Below, in pieces: positions 25,407 through 34,345 of a stretch of 43,092 nucleotides of DNA. Numbering within the stretch: position 1 is the first letter of the stretch; each line of letters opens with the position of its first letter. The notes under the pieces were generated by a model. That model did no database searches and was not told the DNA's origin. It saw only the letters and a program-made list of their open reading frames with translations. The translations under genes and the position numbers were made by a program. The stretch comes from Candidatus Zixiibacteriota bacterium (GTDB lineage: Bacteria > Zixibacteria > MSB-5A5 > JAABVY01): contig WJIM01000141.1 in the NCBI GenBank assembly GCA_014730285.1, positions 1 through 43,092 on the forward strand. The letters are read 5' to 3'.

Positions 25407-26395
25407 TGATTTTTGGTATCGAACTGCCTCAGATTGTATTTTCTACCATATATTTTGCCGCCAGTCTGGGTGTGGTTTTGCTGTTTGCGTTGTTTTTGGT
25501 CTGGTGGGAACGCAAAGTTTCCGCGCATATTCAGGTACGATTCGGGCCAATGATGACCGGTAAATGGCATGGCTGGTCGCAGACTCTTGCCGACGCCCTC
25601 AAACTTCTGCAAAAAGAGGATATCGTACCGCGGGATGCGGACAAGAGAGTTTATTTCTGGGCGCCGGTTGTGGTATTCGGCGCGACTATGATGACTTTCG
25701 TTGTAATCCCGTGGTCACCCCAATTTATCGCCGCAGATCTTAATGTGGGAATCCTTTACATAATTGCAATCACGACATTCACGATCATCAGCCTCCTGAT
25801 GGCGGGCTGGGGATCGAATAATAAATATTCGCTTCTGGGCGGAATGCGTTCCGCGGCCCAGATCGTATCCTACGAGGTGCCGCTGACACTTTCGATCATG
25901 GGCGTGGTGCTTCTGGCACAATCGCTTTCGATGCAGGATATCGTGGCCGATCAGGACAAGTTCTGGAACTGGAACATAATCCGCCAGCCCCTCGGCTTTG
26001 TTGTTTATATAATTGCGGCCACGGCTGAGGTCAACCGTACCCCCTTCGACCTGCCAGAGGCCGAGCAGGAGCTGGTGGCCGGTTTCAATATCGAATACTC
26101 GGGAATGAAATTCGCAATGTTCTTTCTGGCGGAATTCGTAAATATGTTCGTGGTCGCCGCTATCGCCACCACCCTTTTCCTGGGCGGATGGTGGGGACCA
26201 TTTGCCAATGAATCTCTGGGATGGCTCTGGTTTGTCTTAAAGACCCTGGGAGTTATCTTCGTATTAATGTGGTTCAGGTGGACTTACCCCCGTCTGAGGG
26301 TTGACCATCTGATGGAATTTGCATGGAAATGGCTTTTGCCGCTGGCATTTTTAAACCTTCTGGCAACAGGCCTTATATATAATCTGGTTAAGTAG
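25406..26395 (+). CDS. nuoH: NADH-quinone oxidoreductase subunit H
   Basis: 329 residues with about eight membrane helices; forms the heel of complex I that holds much of the quinone tunnel. The conserved acidic loop TAEVNRTPFDLPEAEQELVA, then FNIEYSGMKFAMFFLAEF, is intact, as is WWERKVSAHIQVRFGP in the first loop. Start overlaps the nuoD stop by one base; ends 2 bases before nuoI. Confidence 0.97.
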   Translation: MIFGIELPQIVFSTIYFAASLGVVLLFALFLVWWERKVSAHIQVRFGPMMTGKWHGWSQTLADALKLLQKEDIVPRDADKRVYFWAPVVVFGATMMTFVVIPWSPQFIAADLNVGILYIIAITTFTIISLLMAGWGSNNKYSLLGGMRSAAQIVSYEVPLTLSIMGVVLLAQSLSMQDIVADQDKFWNWNIIRQPLGFVVYIIAATAEVNRTPFDLPEAEQELVAGFNIEYSGMKFAMFFLAEFVNMFVVAAIATTLFLGGWWGPFANESLGWLWFVLKTLGVIFVLMWFRWTYPRLRVDHLMEFAWKWLLPLAFLNLLATGLIYNLVK

Positions 26396-26397
26396 TT

Positions 26398-27219
26398 ATG
26401 GGATTTATTAAGCAGGTCTTTTCAGGAATATATAATCTGGTTGCGGGTCTTTTTGTCACCGGCAAGCATCTGGGAAGACATGCAATCACACTGCAGTACC
26501 CCAAGGAGCGCTGGGAGATGCCGGAGCGTTCGCGCGGAGTAGTTGTGCTTCTCTCCAATCTCGAGACAGGCAAACTGAACTGCACCGCCTGCCTGCTTTG
26601 CATGAAAGCCTGCCCCACCGGCGCGATAATTATCGACAGGGAGAAGAATCCCGATACCAAACGCTGGGAACCGACCAAATTCGTGATCGACAATACGATC
26701 TGCGCCTTCTGCGGCCTTTGCGAGGAATCCTGTAATTTCGATGCTATTAAGCTGACAGGAAAATATGAGTTCTCGGTTTTCGATCAGGCCGAGCTGATTT
26801 ATGATCTCGATAGGCTGGCTGAGCTGGGACGGGATGTGAAATACACCCCTCGCAAGAAACCTGCGGCCAAGAAGAAAGCGGCCCAGCAAAAGCCTCCCGC
26901 AAGCGCTAAAAAACCGGACGAGAAAAAAGCCGAAAAAGCTGAGGATAAACCCGGGGAAGAAAAACCTGAGGCAAGAGCGGCGGAAAAGCCTGCTAACAAG
27001 CCAGAGAATAAAGCAGAGGAAAAAGCTGAATCCAAACCGGATGAAAAGCCCGAGGAGAAACCAGCTCCAAAGCAAGCTGAGAAGCCGGTTGAAAATAAAG
27101 AGAAAGCCGAAGCGGCTGATAATAAACCGGAAGAGAAAAAGTCCGAGAAGCCGGATGAACCAAAACAGGAGAATCTGGATCTGGACAAAGAAAAAGATAA
27201 AAAGGATTCGGGGAACTGA
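26398..27219 (+). CDS. nuoI: NADH-quinone oxidoreductase subunit I with long Lys/Glu/Pro-rich C-terminal tail
   Basis: Residues 1-149 are a normal NuoI carrying the two [4Fe-4S] clusters N6a and N6b: Cys62/65/68 plus Cys112 and Cys102/105/108 plus Cys72 in the usual 3+1 crossed pattern (CTACLLCMKACP and CAFCGLCEESCN). Residues about 150-273 form an unusual low-complexity extension of Lys, Glu, Ala, Pro and Asp with repeats such as EEKPE, ENKAEEKAE and DKPEE; no hydrophobic core is visible, so it should be disordered. The tail is in frame with good codon flow into a stop that overlaps nuoJ by one base, so it is not a sequencing artefact of the end. Its role is unknown. Confidence 0.95.
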   Translation: MGFIKQVFSGIYNLVAGLFVTGKHLGRHAITLQYPKERWEMPERSRGVVVLLSNLETGKLNCTACLLCMKACPTGAIIIDREKNPDTKRWEPTKFVIDNTICAFCGLCEESCNFDAIKLTGKYEFSVFDQAELIYDLDRLAELGRDVKYTPRKKPAAKKKAAQQKPPASAKKPDEKKAEKAEDKPGEEKPEARAAEKPANKPENKAEEKAESKPDEKPEEKPAPKQAEKPVENKEKAEAADNKPEEKKSEKPDEPKQENLDLDKEKDKKDSGN

Positions 27220-27734
27220 TGCTGGAAGGATCGACAGCGATAGCATTTTATATCATTTCCTTTGTGATGATTTTGTCCGCCATAGCTGTGGTTACGCTCA
27301 AGAATATATTTCACGCGGCCTTATTCCTTGTTCTGACACTCTTCGCAGTAGCCGCGCTCTACATCCTGCTCTCGGCTGAATTTCTGGCCGCGGTGCAGGT
27401 CTTGATATATGTCGGTGCGATCTCGATTTTGATGATATTTGCAGTTATGCTGACCGCACAACTGACAAATTACAATATCAAGCAAACCAATGAACAATCA
27501 CTGCCCGCGCTTTTGATATCGGTATGTTTTATCGGGATAACTATTTTTGCCATAGCAACCAACAACAAACTGGGCGGATTCCCGATCAAGGAGAATACCG
27601 AGATTGCAGGTTCGAACACCGCCAATCTGGGTCAGCTTTTGATGCGGGATTTCATCCTGCCTTTCGAGGTGGTCTCGGTCCTGCTCCTGGCGGCATTGAT
27701 AGGCGCAATTGTAATTGCAAAGAGGGATAACTAA
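27219..27734 (+). CDS. nuoJ: NADH-quinone oxidoreductase subunit J
   Basis: 171 residues, five membrane helices. The third helix with the family motif YVGAISILMIFAVMLT is the one that switches between pi-bulge and alpha form in complex I. ALFLVLTLFAVAALYILL precedes it. Start overlaps the nuoI stop; 3 bases before nuoK. Confidence 0.96.
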   Translation: MLEGSTAIAFYIISFVMILSAIAVVTLKNIFHAALFLVLTLFAVAALYILLSAEFLAAVQVLIYVGAISILMIFAVMLTAQLTNYNIKQTNEQSLPALLISVCFIGITIFAIATNNKLGGFPIKENTEIAGSNTANLGQLLMRDFILPFEVVSVLLLAALIGAIVIAKRDN

Positions 27735-27737
27735 AAT

Positions 27738-28049
27738 ATGCAGGTGGAATTAATACACTTTCTTTGTCTGGCCGCGATTCTTTTTGGAATCGGCCTTTAC
27801 GGCGTCCTGACCCGCCGCAATGCTATCGGGATATTGATGTGTGTCGAGCTGATGTTCAACGCTGTCAACATCAACTTCATATCATTCGCCAAATTCATCA
27901 CACCCGATAAAATCATCGGACAGGTCTTCGCCGTGTTCGTAATCGTAATAGCGGCCGCCGAGGCCACTGTTGGACTGGCTATTGTAATTTTGATATACAG
28001 GAATTTCAAAGATGTGTTCATCGACAAAATGAACATCATGAAGTGGTAG
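27738..28049 (+). CDS. nuoK: NADH-quinone oxidoreductase subunit K
   Basis: 103 residues, three membrane helices, homologous to MrpC. The two membrane glutamates of the proton path are present in MCVELMFNAVNINF (helix 2) and AAAEATVGLAIVI (helix 3). Starts 3 bases after nuoJ, ends 4 bases before nuoL. Confidence 0.97.
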   Translation: MQVELIHFLCLAAILFGIGLYGVLTRRNAIGILMCVELMFNAVNINFISFAKFITPDKIIGQVFAVFVIVIAAAEATVGLAIVILIYRNFKDVFIDKMNIMKW

Positions 28050-28053
28050 CTAA

Positions 28054-29991
28054 ATGGTTGAGCATTTATGGACAGTACCGGCTATGCCTATCATGGCATT
28101 TGCGGTAATAGTATTATTCACACGGTTCTCGGAAAAGCTTTCCAAGACTATATCGATCTTTGCCATCTCTTACGGATTCGTATATTCCACGCTTACACTG
28201 ATCGAAACGTTGGGCAGGCCTTCGGGCTTTGCTGTAGATAAAGGCTTCGACTGGCTGGTGCTGGGCAGTTTTAAGCTGCAAATAGGCATGTATGTCGACG
28301 GCCTGACAGTGGTTATGCTCATGGTGGTCACTATTGTTGCGCTGCTGGTGCATGTATATTCGATCGGCTATATGAAAGGCGATCCCAGAACCTCGCGCTA
28401 CTTCTCGTTCCTGTCGCTGTTCTCGTTTTCCATGCTGGGTCTGGTGCTGGCCAACAACTTCTTCATGATTTTCTGTTTCTGGGAACTGGTCGGAGTAAGC
28501 TCTTACTTCCTGATCGGCTTCTGGTACGAAAAAAAGTCGGCCTCAGATGCCGGCAAAAAAGCTTTTATCACCAACCGTATCGGCGATTTCGGCTTTATAA
28601 TAGGCTTGCTTCTGATCTTCTTCACCTTCGGAAGTCTGGCGTACTCGGATATCTTTGCGGCGGTTCATCACGATGCCTCGCATTTCCAGGCCGGAACGCT
28701 GGCCGCAATTGGAATCTTCCTATTCGCCGGAGCAGTCGGCAAATCGGCGCAGTTTCCTCTGCATGTCTGGCTGCCCGATGCTATGGAAGGTCCCACTCCG
28801 GTATCGGCCTTGATTCATGCCGCTACAATGGTTGCCGCCGGTGTTTATATGGTTGCCAGGGCGCTGGTAATTTATCATGCCTCCCCTGAGGCTGGAATGG
28901 TGGTGGCTTGGGTGGGCGGCATAACTTCATTGATGGCGGCTACCATCGGACTTGTGCAAAAGGACATAAAGCGCGTGCTGGCGTATTCTACAGTATCCCA
29001 GCTGGGCTACATGATGATGGCCCTGGGACTGGGATCTTTCACCGCCGGAACATTCCACCTGATGACACACGCTTTCTTCAAGGCCTGTCTCTTTCTGGGC
29101 GCGGGTTCAGTGATCCATGCAGTACACGCCCAGGACATCTTCCGTATGGGCGGGCTGTCGAAAAAAATGAAAGCAACATCGACGACTTTTATAATAGCTT
29201 CACTCTCGATTTCAGGAATATTCCCGCTCTCGGGATTCTGGTCAAAAGATGAGATTATAGCATCCGCCGAGGGCTATCTGCCGCTTCTGATCCTGGCTAT
29301 TGTGGTAGCCTTTATGACCGCCTTCTATATGTTCAGGCTGGTCTTCCTGACCTTCTTCGGCGAGCCGCGCGACAAAGAGGCTTACGAGCATGCTCACGAA
29401 TCGCCCAAGGTCATGACCTGGCCCTTGATAATTCTGGCCTTCCTTTCGATTTTCGCCGGATGGGTGGGGATTCCCTGGCTGCCTAAGGGATTCAGCTCAT
29501 TTGCTGTCGATTTCGGCCATGGCGCGCATCATCCGCATTTCAACTTCCTTTTGGCGGGAATCTCAACTGTTGTGGCTTTAAGCGGAATATTCCTGGCATA
29601 CATGATGTATATCCGCAGATCGATTGATCATGTTGCCATCGGACAAAAATTCAGCGTTCTCTACAAATTCTTATTCAATAAATGGTATTGGGATGAAATC
29701 TATAACGCCGGGGTAATCGGACCTCTTTTATGGTTCGCGGAATTCCTGGCGAAATTCGATAAATGGGTAATCGACGGCATAGTAAACTTTATGGGTAAGT
29801 TCACCCTTTTCCTCTCCTGGCTGCACAACCTGTTCGATAGATATGTGATCGACGGAGCTGTGAACGGCGCGGGATATACGGTCAGGGGAATCGGCTGGGT
29901 CTTCAGCCGGGCCCAGACAGGCCGTCTGTATAACTATGCTTTTATTATAGTACTTGGAATCGTGGTAATTTTGATAGTCAAGCTTTTCTGA
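28054..29991 (+). CDS. nuoL: NADH-quinone oxidoreductase subunit L
   Basis: 645 residues, distal antiporter-like proton pump with the long lateral helix at its C-terminus. Motifs include FWELVGVSSYFLIGFWYEKK (helix 5 Glu), GKSAQFPLHVWLPDAMEGPT with the helix 7 Lys, SALIHAATMVAAGVYM with the conserved His, and the helix 12 segment FWSKDEII. Length is full, so the lateral helix bridging NuoM and NuoN is present. 32 bases separate it from nuoM. Confidence 0.97.
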   Translation: MVEHLWTVPAMPIMAFAVIVLFTRFSEKLSKTISIFAISYGFVYSTLTLIETLGRPSGFAVDKGFDWLVLGSFKLQIGMYVDGLTVVMLMVVTIVALLVHVYSIGYMKGDPRTSRYFSFLSLFSFSMLGLVLANNFFMIFCFWELVGVSSYFLIGFWYEKKSASDAGKKAFITNRIGDFGFIIGLLLIFFTFGSLAYSDIFAAVHHDASHFQAGTLAAIGIFLFAGAVGKSAQFPLHVWLPDAMEGPTPVSALIHAATMVAAGVYMVARALVIYHASPEAGMVVAWVGGITSLMAATIGLVQKDIKRVLAYSTVSQLGYMMMALGLGSFTAGTFHLMTHAFFKACLFLGAGSVIHAVHAQDIFRMGGLSKKMKATSTTFIIASLSISGIFPLSGFWSKDEIIASAEGYLPLLILAIVVAFMTAFYMFRLVFLTFFGEPRDKEAYEHAHESPKVMTWPLIILAFLSIFAGWVGIPWLPKGFSSFAVDFGHGAHHPHFNFLLAGISTVVALSGIFLAYMMYIRRSIDHVAIGQKFSVLYKFLFNKWYWDEIYNAGVIGPLLWFAEFLAKFDKWVIDGIVNFMGKFTLFLSWLHNLFDRYVIDGAVNGAGYTVRGIGWVFSRAQTGRLYNYAFIIVLGIVVILIVKLF

Positions 29992-30023
29992 TATTAGGAA
30001 GCTAAGAGGAGGAGTGCATAGCG

Positions 30024-31583
30024 ATGGAATCTTTTTCGTTCCCGATTTTGACGCTGATGATCTTCATTCCAATAATCGGAATGCTGATCCTGGCGTTCCT
30101 GAAACAAAGCCAACTGCAGGCGATCCGGACGGTCTCGGCCGTATTTTCCGGAATACCTCTGGTTCTGGCAGTTGTACTGCTGGCAAATTACGATCCGGGC
30201 GGCGGCTTTCAATACATTGAGAAAGTCTCCTGGATACCGTCATTGAATATTCACTATTTTCTCGGTGCCGATGGCATCTCCATGCCGATGCTGGTATTGA
30301 CCGCACTCCTCTCATTTATTTCAATAATAGCATCCTTTGGAATCGTCCATCGCGCCAAAGAATATTTCATTTTCTTCCTTCTCTTGCAGGTCGGTATGAT
30401 GGGCGTCTTCGCGGCCCTCGACTTCTTCCTGTTCTACATCTTCTGGGAAATCATGCTGGTACCGATGTACTTCCTGATCGGTATCTGGGGAGGCCCCAGA
30501 AAGATCTATGCGGCTATCAAGTTCTTCCTTTATACATTGTTCGGCTCGATCTTCATGCTGGTCGGAATTCTGGTACTCTATTTCTTTGCGGTCGATCCGA
30601 GCACAGGAGCTAATATCTATACGCTCGACTTAACGATTCTGGCCCAGATGGCACAGAACGGCGACGGCCTCTTCCTGCGTGAAGGGCTCCAGCTTATGGT
30701 CTGGATGTTTTTCTTCATCGCATTCGCTATCAAGGTCCCGGTCTGGCCGTTCCATACATGGCTGCCCGACGCTCACGTTGAGGCGCCCACGGCTGTCTCG
30801 GTTATTCTTGCCGGGGTTCTTTTGAAGATGGGCACCTACGGGCTTCTCAGAATATCATTCCCGATCCTGCCCTATGGCACAGATTATTTCTCGAATTTCA
30901 TGGCGGTGCTGGGCGTGATCGGCATTATTTACGGCGCGCTGGTATCAATGGCGCAGAAGGACTTGAAAAAACTGGTGGCCTACTCCTCGGTTTCCCATAT
31001 GGGCTACTGCCTGCTGGGTATGAGTGTCTTTTCCCATTTTGGGAAGGAATTCATTGTGGGAATATCGGGGTGTATGTTCCAGATGATCTCGCACGGCCTG
31101 ATCACCGGCGCACTCTTTTTGCTTGTCGGTGTTATCTATGACCGCGCCCATACACGTGAAATCGCCGCCTTCGGAGGTCTCTGGACAAAGGTGCCGGTTT
31201 ACGGCTCGCTGATGACATTTTTCTGCATGGCATCTCTGGGTCTGCCGGGACTTTCCGGATTTATCTCCGAGTTCCTGATATTCGTAGGCGGCTTTGCCAG
31301 ATATAAAATCCTGACCGGTATCGCGGTCCTGGGTGTGGTGCTGACCGCCGGATATTTCCTGAGGATGATCCAGAAGGTCTTCCTGGGACAGTTCAATATC
31401 AAATGGTCAGACCTGACCGAGATAAACTTCCGGGAAATATTCACAGTAACGCCTTTGGCAATACTGACGCTTCTAATCGGTATTTATCCGAGAGCATTAT
31501 CATATATGATGGATGACACACTGATTGATCTTTCCAATCGGATTATCGATGGTGTCAATATCGTTAAAGGGATAATAGGATGA
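30024..31583 (+). CDS. nuoM: NADH-quinone oxidoreductase subunit M
   Basis: 519 residues, antiporter-like proton pump. FWEIMLVPMYFLIGIWGG carries the helix 5 Glu; AFAIKVPVWPFHTWLPDAHV has the helix 7 Lys; VILAGVLLKMGTYGLLR has the helix 8 Lys. AGGAGG lies 9 bases before ATG. Its last four bases overlap nuoN. Confidence 0.97.
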   Translation: MESFSFPILTLMIFIPIIGMLILAFLKQSQLQAIRTVSAVFSGIPLVLAVVLLANYDPGGGFQYIEKVSWIPSLNIHYFLGADGISMPMLVLTALLSFISIIASFGIVHRAKEYFIFFLLLQVGMMGVFAALDFFLFYIFWEIMLVPMYFLIGIWGGPRKIYAAIKFFLYTLFGSIFMLVGILVLYFFAVDPSTGANIYTLDLTILAQMAQNGDGLFLREGLQLMVWMFFFIAFAIKVPVWPFHTWLPDAHVEAPTAVSVILAGVLLKMGTYGLLRISFPILPYGTDYFSNFMAVLGVIGIIYGALVSMAQKDLKKLVAYSSVSHMGYCLLGMSVFSHFGKEFIVGISGCMFQMISHGLITGALFLLVGVIYDRAHTREIAAFGGLWTKVPVYGSLMTFFCMASLGLPGLSGFISEFLIFVGGFARYKILTGIAVLGVVLTAGYFLRMIQKVFLGQFNIKWSDLTEINFREIFTVTPLAILTLLIGIYPRALSYMMDDTLIDLSNRIIDGVNIVKGIIG

Positions 31584-33037
31584 ATTTAAGATTCGACATA
31601 ATGATTCCGGAGCTGTTTCTTTTCGGCTGGGCTATTGTTGTACTGACTGCCGACCTGTTTTTCATAAAGGAAAAGAAAAATGCTTTGCTCTATATGTCCC
31701 AGTTCGGATTTCTGGCGGCTGCAGCGCTTGTGATTTTCACCCCCACCGGCCCCAATGAAGTGGGATTCGGTTATATGTTCTATAACGACACCTTCGCTTC
31801 ATTCTTCAAGATCGTGATTCTTCTGGCCGGATTCATGGCTGTCAGCTCATCATTCGAGGCCGTCCAGAAATCGATTGAACACAAGGGTGAATTTTTCGGG
31901 CTTGTCATTATGTCGGCTGTGGGGATGATGTTCCTGGTCTCCTCGACAGAACTGGTTTCGCTGTATGTCGCGCTTGAGCTCTCGACCATCCCGCTCTTTA
32001 TCCTGACGGCATTCCAGAAAAGATATCTGAAATCATCCGAGGCCGGGCTGAAATACCTGATTCTCGGCGCACTTTCCTCTGCCCTGCTTTTGTACGGTAT
32101 GAGTTTCATGTACGGCATGACCGGCACGACCGTTTTGCTTGCCGGGTCTATCACTATGCTTTTGAACAGCGCCAATGTTCATTACGGCCTGGTACTGTCT
32201 CTGGTATTGGTTGTGGCGGGTCTGGGCTTCAAGCTGGCCCTGGTGCCGTTTCACATGTGGGCGCCGGATGTTTACGAGGGAGCTCCCACACCGATTACGT
32301 CATATCTGTCGGTAGCATCAAAAGCCGCAGGCCTGGCCGCTCTAACACGGATTGTATACGGCTTCTATACGGTTGGAACTGCTGCCGAATACTGGGGCAT
32401 TCTGATTGCCATTCTGGCAGCATTGGCCATGATAATCGGTAATTTCGCCGCTTTACTGCAGTCTAATATCAAGCGCATGCTGGCCTATTCCTCGATAGCT
32501 CAGGCCGGATATATTCTTGTCGGATTCGTGGCCGCCTCACAACTTGGATTATCAGGAATTTCAATATATATCTTCGCCTATCTCTTCGCCAACATGGGCG
32601 CATTTGCAATTGTGGTTGCGGTCGACCATAAGCTCAACAGCGATAGGATCGAGGATTATGCCGGTATGGCGCGCCGTTCTCCGCTTATTGCGGTATGTAT
32701 GACCATATTTTTGCTTTCGCTGGCAGGGATTCCACCCACAGCCGGATTTATTGCGAAGTATAAGGTCTTCATGGCCGCTATCGAAAACGGCACACTTTTC
32801 TGGCTGGTGATGATCGCTGTTGCAACAACGGTAGTATCGATCTTCTATTACGCTCGCGTTATCAAGGAGATGTTTATCACTGAGCGCGAGGTGGAAAGCT
32901 CCGAATCAAAATGGATACTCTCCTCGCCGATTACGATTGCGATTCTGGTGGGCTTGATTGGCACCCTGATAATCGGCATTTATCCCGAGCCATTCCTGGA
33001 GTTGGCCAGTACTGTTACGCAATCATTTGTCTATTAA
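31580..33037 (+). CDS. nuoN: NADH-quinone oxidoreductase subunit N
   Basis: 485 residues, third antiporter-like subunit. YVALELSTIPLFILTAFQ (helix 5 Glu), GLKYLILGALSSALLLYG, and LGFKLALVPFHMWAPDVYEG with the helix 7 Lys are typical. Last gene of the nuo cluster; a new promoter follows directly after its stop, and no terminator hairpin is seen. Confidence 0.96.
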   Translation: MNLRFDIMIPELFLFGWAIVVLTADLFFIKEKKNALLYMSQFGFLAAAALVIFTPTGPNEVGFGYMFYNDTFASFFKIVILLAGFMAVSSSFEAVQKSIEHKGEFFGLVIMSAVGMMFLVSSTELVSLYVALELSTIPLFILTAFQKRYLKSSEAGLKYLILGALSSALLLYGMSFMYGMTGTTVLLAGSITMLLNSANVHYGLVLSLVLVVAGLGFKLALVPFHMWAPDVYEGAPTPITSYLSVASKAAGLAALTRIVYGFYTVGTAAEYWGILIAILAALAMIIGNFAALLQSNIKRMLAYSSIAQAGYILVGFVAASQLGLSGISIYIFAYLFANMGAFAIVVAVDHKLNSDRIEDYAGMARRSPLIAVCMTIFLLSLAGIPPTAGFIAKYKVFMAAIENGTLFWLVMIAVATTVVSIFYYARVIKEMFITEREVESSESKWILSSPITIAILVGLIGTLIIGIYPEPFLELASTVTQSFVY

Positions 33038-33039
33038 TC

Positions 33040-33068
33040 TTGACAACCCCGGCTGAATAATTTATTTA
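33040..33068 (+). promoter_or_regulatory. Possible sigma-70 promoter between nuoN and the PTS-CBS gene
   Basis: TTGACA (33040-33045) with TTATTT or TATTTA 16-17 bases downstream. It would give a leader of about 255 bases; the rest of the 33038-33330 gap shows no convincing gene (a 95-residue frame at 33069-33356 lacks an SD and overlaps the next gene). Confidence 0.45.
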
Positions 33069-33330
33069 TTGCTGGGTACTGTTATGAATCGAGACGAGAA
33101 ACCTCCCAGTTGCAATTCCGTTTTATCCGACGGCAGATACTGCCTTTGTAATATCTATTTCCCCAGGAGGCCGCTCTGCCGGGCAGGAATACTTGCCAAT
33201 CAAAATAAAACACAATATATTTCTAAGCTGAATAGATCAGGCCATGTATCGCGCTATGGATTTTATTTAATCCGGGCGATTGCACCCATACGACAAATGG
33301 CCGATAATTATATGAGGACGGTTATTAAGT

Positions 33331-34236
33331 ATGAAGCTTTCCAGAATTCTCGATAAAGATCTGGTTGTTCCAAGACTGAAATCTCGTTACAAGATTGACG
33401 CTATCGGGGAAATCCTCGATAAGGTCATTGATAAATACCCCCATCTGGATAGAAAAACCCTGGAAGCCAAGATAATCGAAAGAGAAAACATAGAAAATAC
33501 CTCCTATGGACGCGGATTCGCATTTCCTCATGCCCGCACTGATGCTGTGGATGAGATGTATACCGCATTAGGGCTCGCCCCCGAGGGGCTTGAGGACAAA
33601 ACCGAGGATCAGCAGAGCCTCAGGGTTATCTGCCTCATGCTTACGCCTTCGACGATTTCCAAGAGCTATCTGCAAACGCTTTCAGCCTTTGCCAGTTTTG
33701 CCAGAACACCAGGCAATACCGAGAAGCTATTAAATGCAGGCAGTGTTGATGAAATCATCGATGTGATCGAGGAATCCGGAGTAGAGGTCAAACGCGAGCT
33801 TACCGTAGGTGATGTTATGAAGCGAGTTGTTATCACCGTTAAGCCGCAGGACTCCCTCAAGTCGGTTGCCAATGTTATGTTCAAGCACAGGATTTCGGGC
33901 GTGATAGTGGTCGATGATGAGTACCATGTGGTGGGCATGATCTCCAATCGTGATATAATCCGTGCGGCCCTTCCCGATTACCAATCGCTGATATCCAATC
34001 TGGCTATGTCCTACGATTCGGAATCGTTCGAGAATGTTCTGCGTACTGAGGAAAATGTTCGCGTTGGCGATCTGATGGATAAAAATGTCGAGACTGTAAC
34101 AGAGCAGACTTCTGTGGTTGAGACCGCAGCCCTGATGCTGTTCAAGGATCTGAGACGGGCACCTATTGTCAAAAACGACAAGCTGGTCGGCGTGATCACG
34201 ATTTCGGACATAGTCTCGAAAATCATCCGCGGATAG
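33331..34236 (+). CDS. PTS EIIA-type domain fused to two CBS domains
   Basis: 301 residues. The N-terminal 150 residues form a PTS EIIA type 2 (PtsN-like) domain with the phospho-acceptor His67 in GFAFPHARTD. Two CBS motifs follow at about 158-215 (VGDVMKRVVITVKPQDSLKS) and 242-300 (VGDLMDKNVETVTEQTSVVE), which usually bind adenine nucleotides. No transporter or sugar-specific IIB domain is attached, so a regulatory rather than transport role is likely: phosphorylation state combined with energy charge (inference). A Ca2+/Na+ exchanger follows under its own promoter. ATG start; the SD is not obvious. Confidence 0.9.
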   Translation: MKLSRILDKDLVVPRLKSRYKIDAIGEILDKVIDKYPHLDRKTLEAKIIERENIENTSYGRGFAFPHARTDAVDEMYTALGLAPEGLEDKTEDQQSLRVICLMLTPSTISKSYLQTLSAFASFARTPGNTEKLLNAGSVDEIIDVIEESGVEVKRELTVGDVMKRVVITVKPQDSLKSVANVMFKHRISGVIVVDDEYHVVGMISNRDIIRAALPDYQSLISNLAMSYDSESFENVLRTEENVRVGDLMDKNVETVTEQTSVVETAALMLFKDLRRAPIVKNDKLVGVITISDIVSKIIRG

Positions 34237-34267
34237 AATCATCTCCAGCTTTCTTTACCGCTTTTTA

Positions 34268-34296
34268 TTTACATACCCTGCGACTTTTCTTATAAT
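34268..34296 (+). promoter_or_regulatory. Sigma-70 promoter of the calcium/sodium exchanger gene
   Basis: TTTACA (34268-34273), 17-base spacer, consensus TATAAT (34291-34296), about 50 bases before the TTG start at 34346. Confidence 0.7.
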
Positions 34297-34345
34297 GGCA
34301 TAATTAAATCAACCTGTTTGATATTAGAATTGGAGTTAAAGCTCT

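Noticed and set aside
26422..27246. Leftward frame of 274 residues covering nuoI, rich in Phe and Leu
   Set aside because: It mirrors the Lys/Glu-rich NuoI tail and the conserved ferredoxin domain on the other strand; no SD, and overlap with nuoJ.
33069..33356. Possible 95-residue gene between nuoN and the PTS-CBS gene
   Set aside because: TTG start without SD, composition unlike neighbours, and its end overlaps the next gene in another frame.
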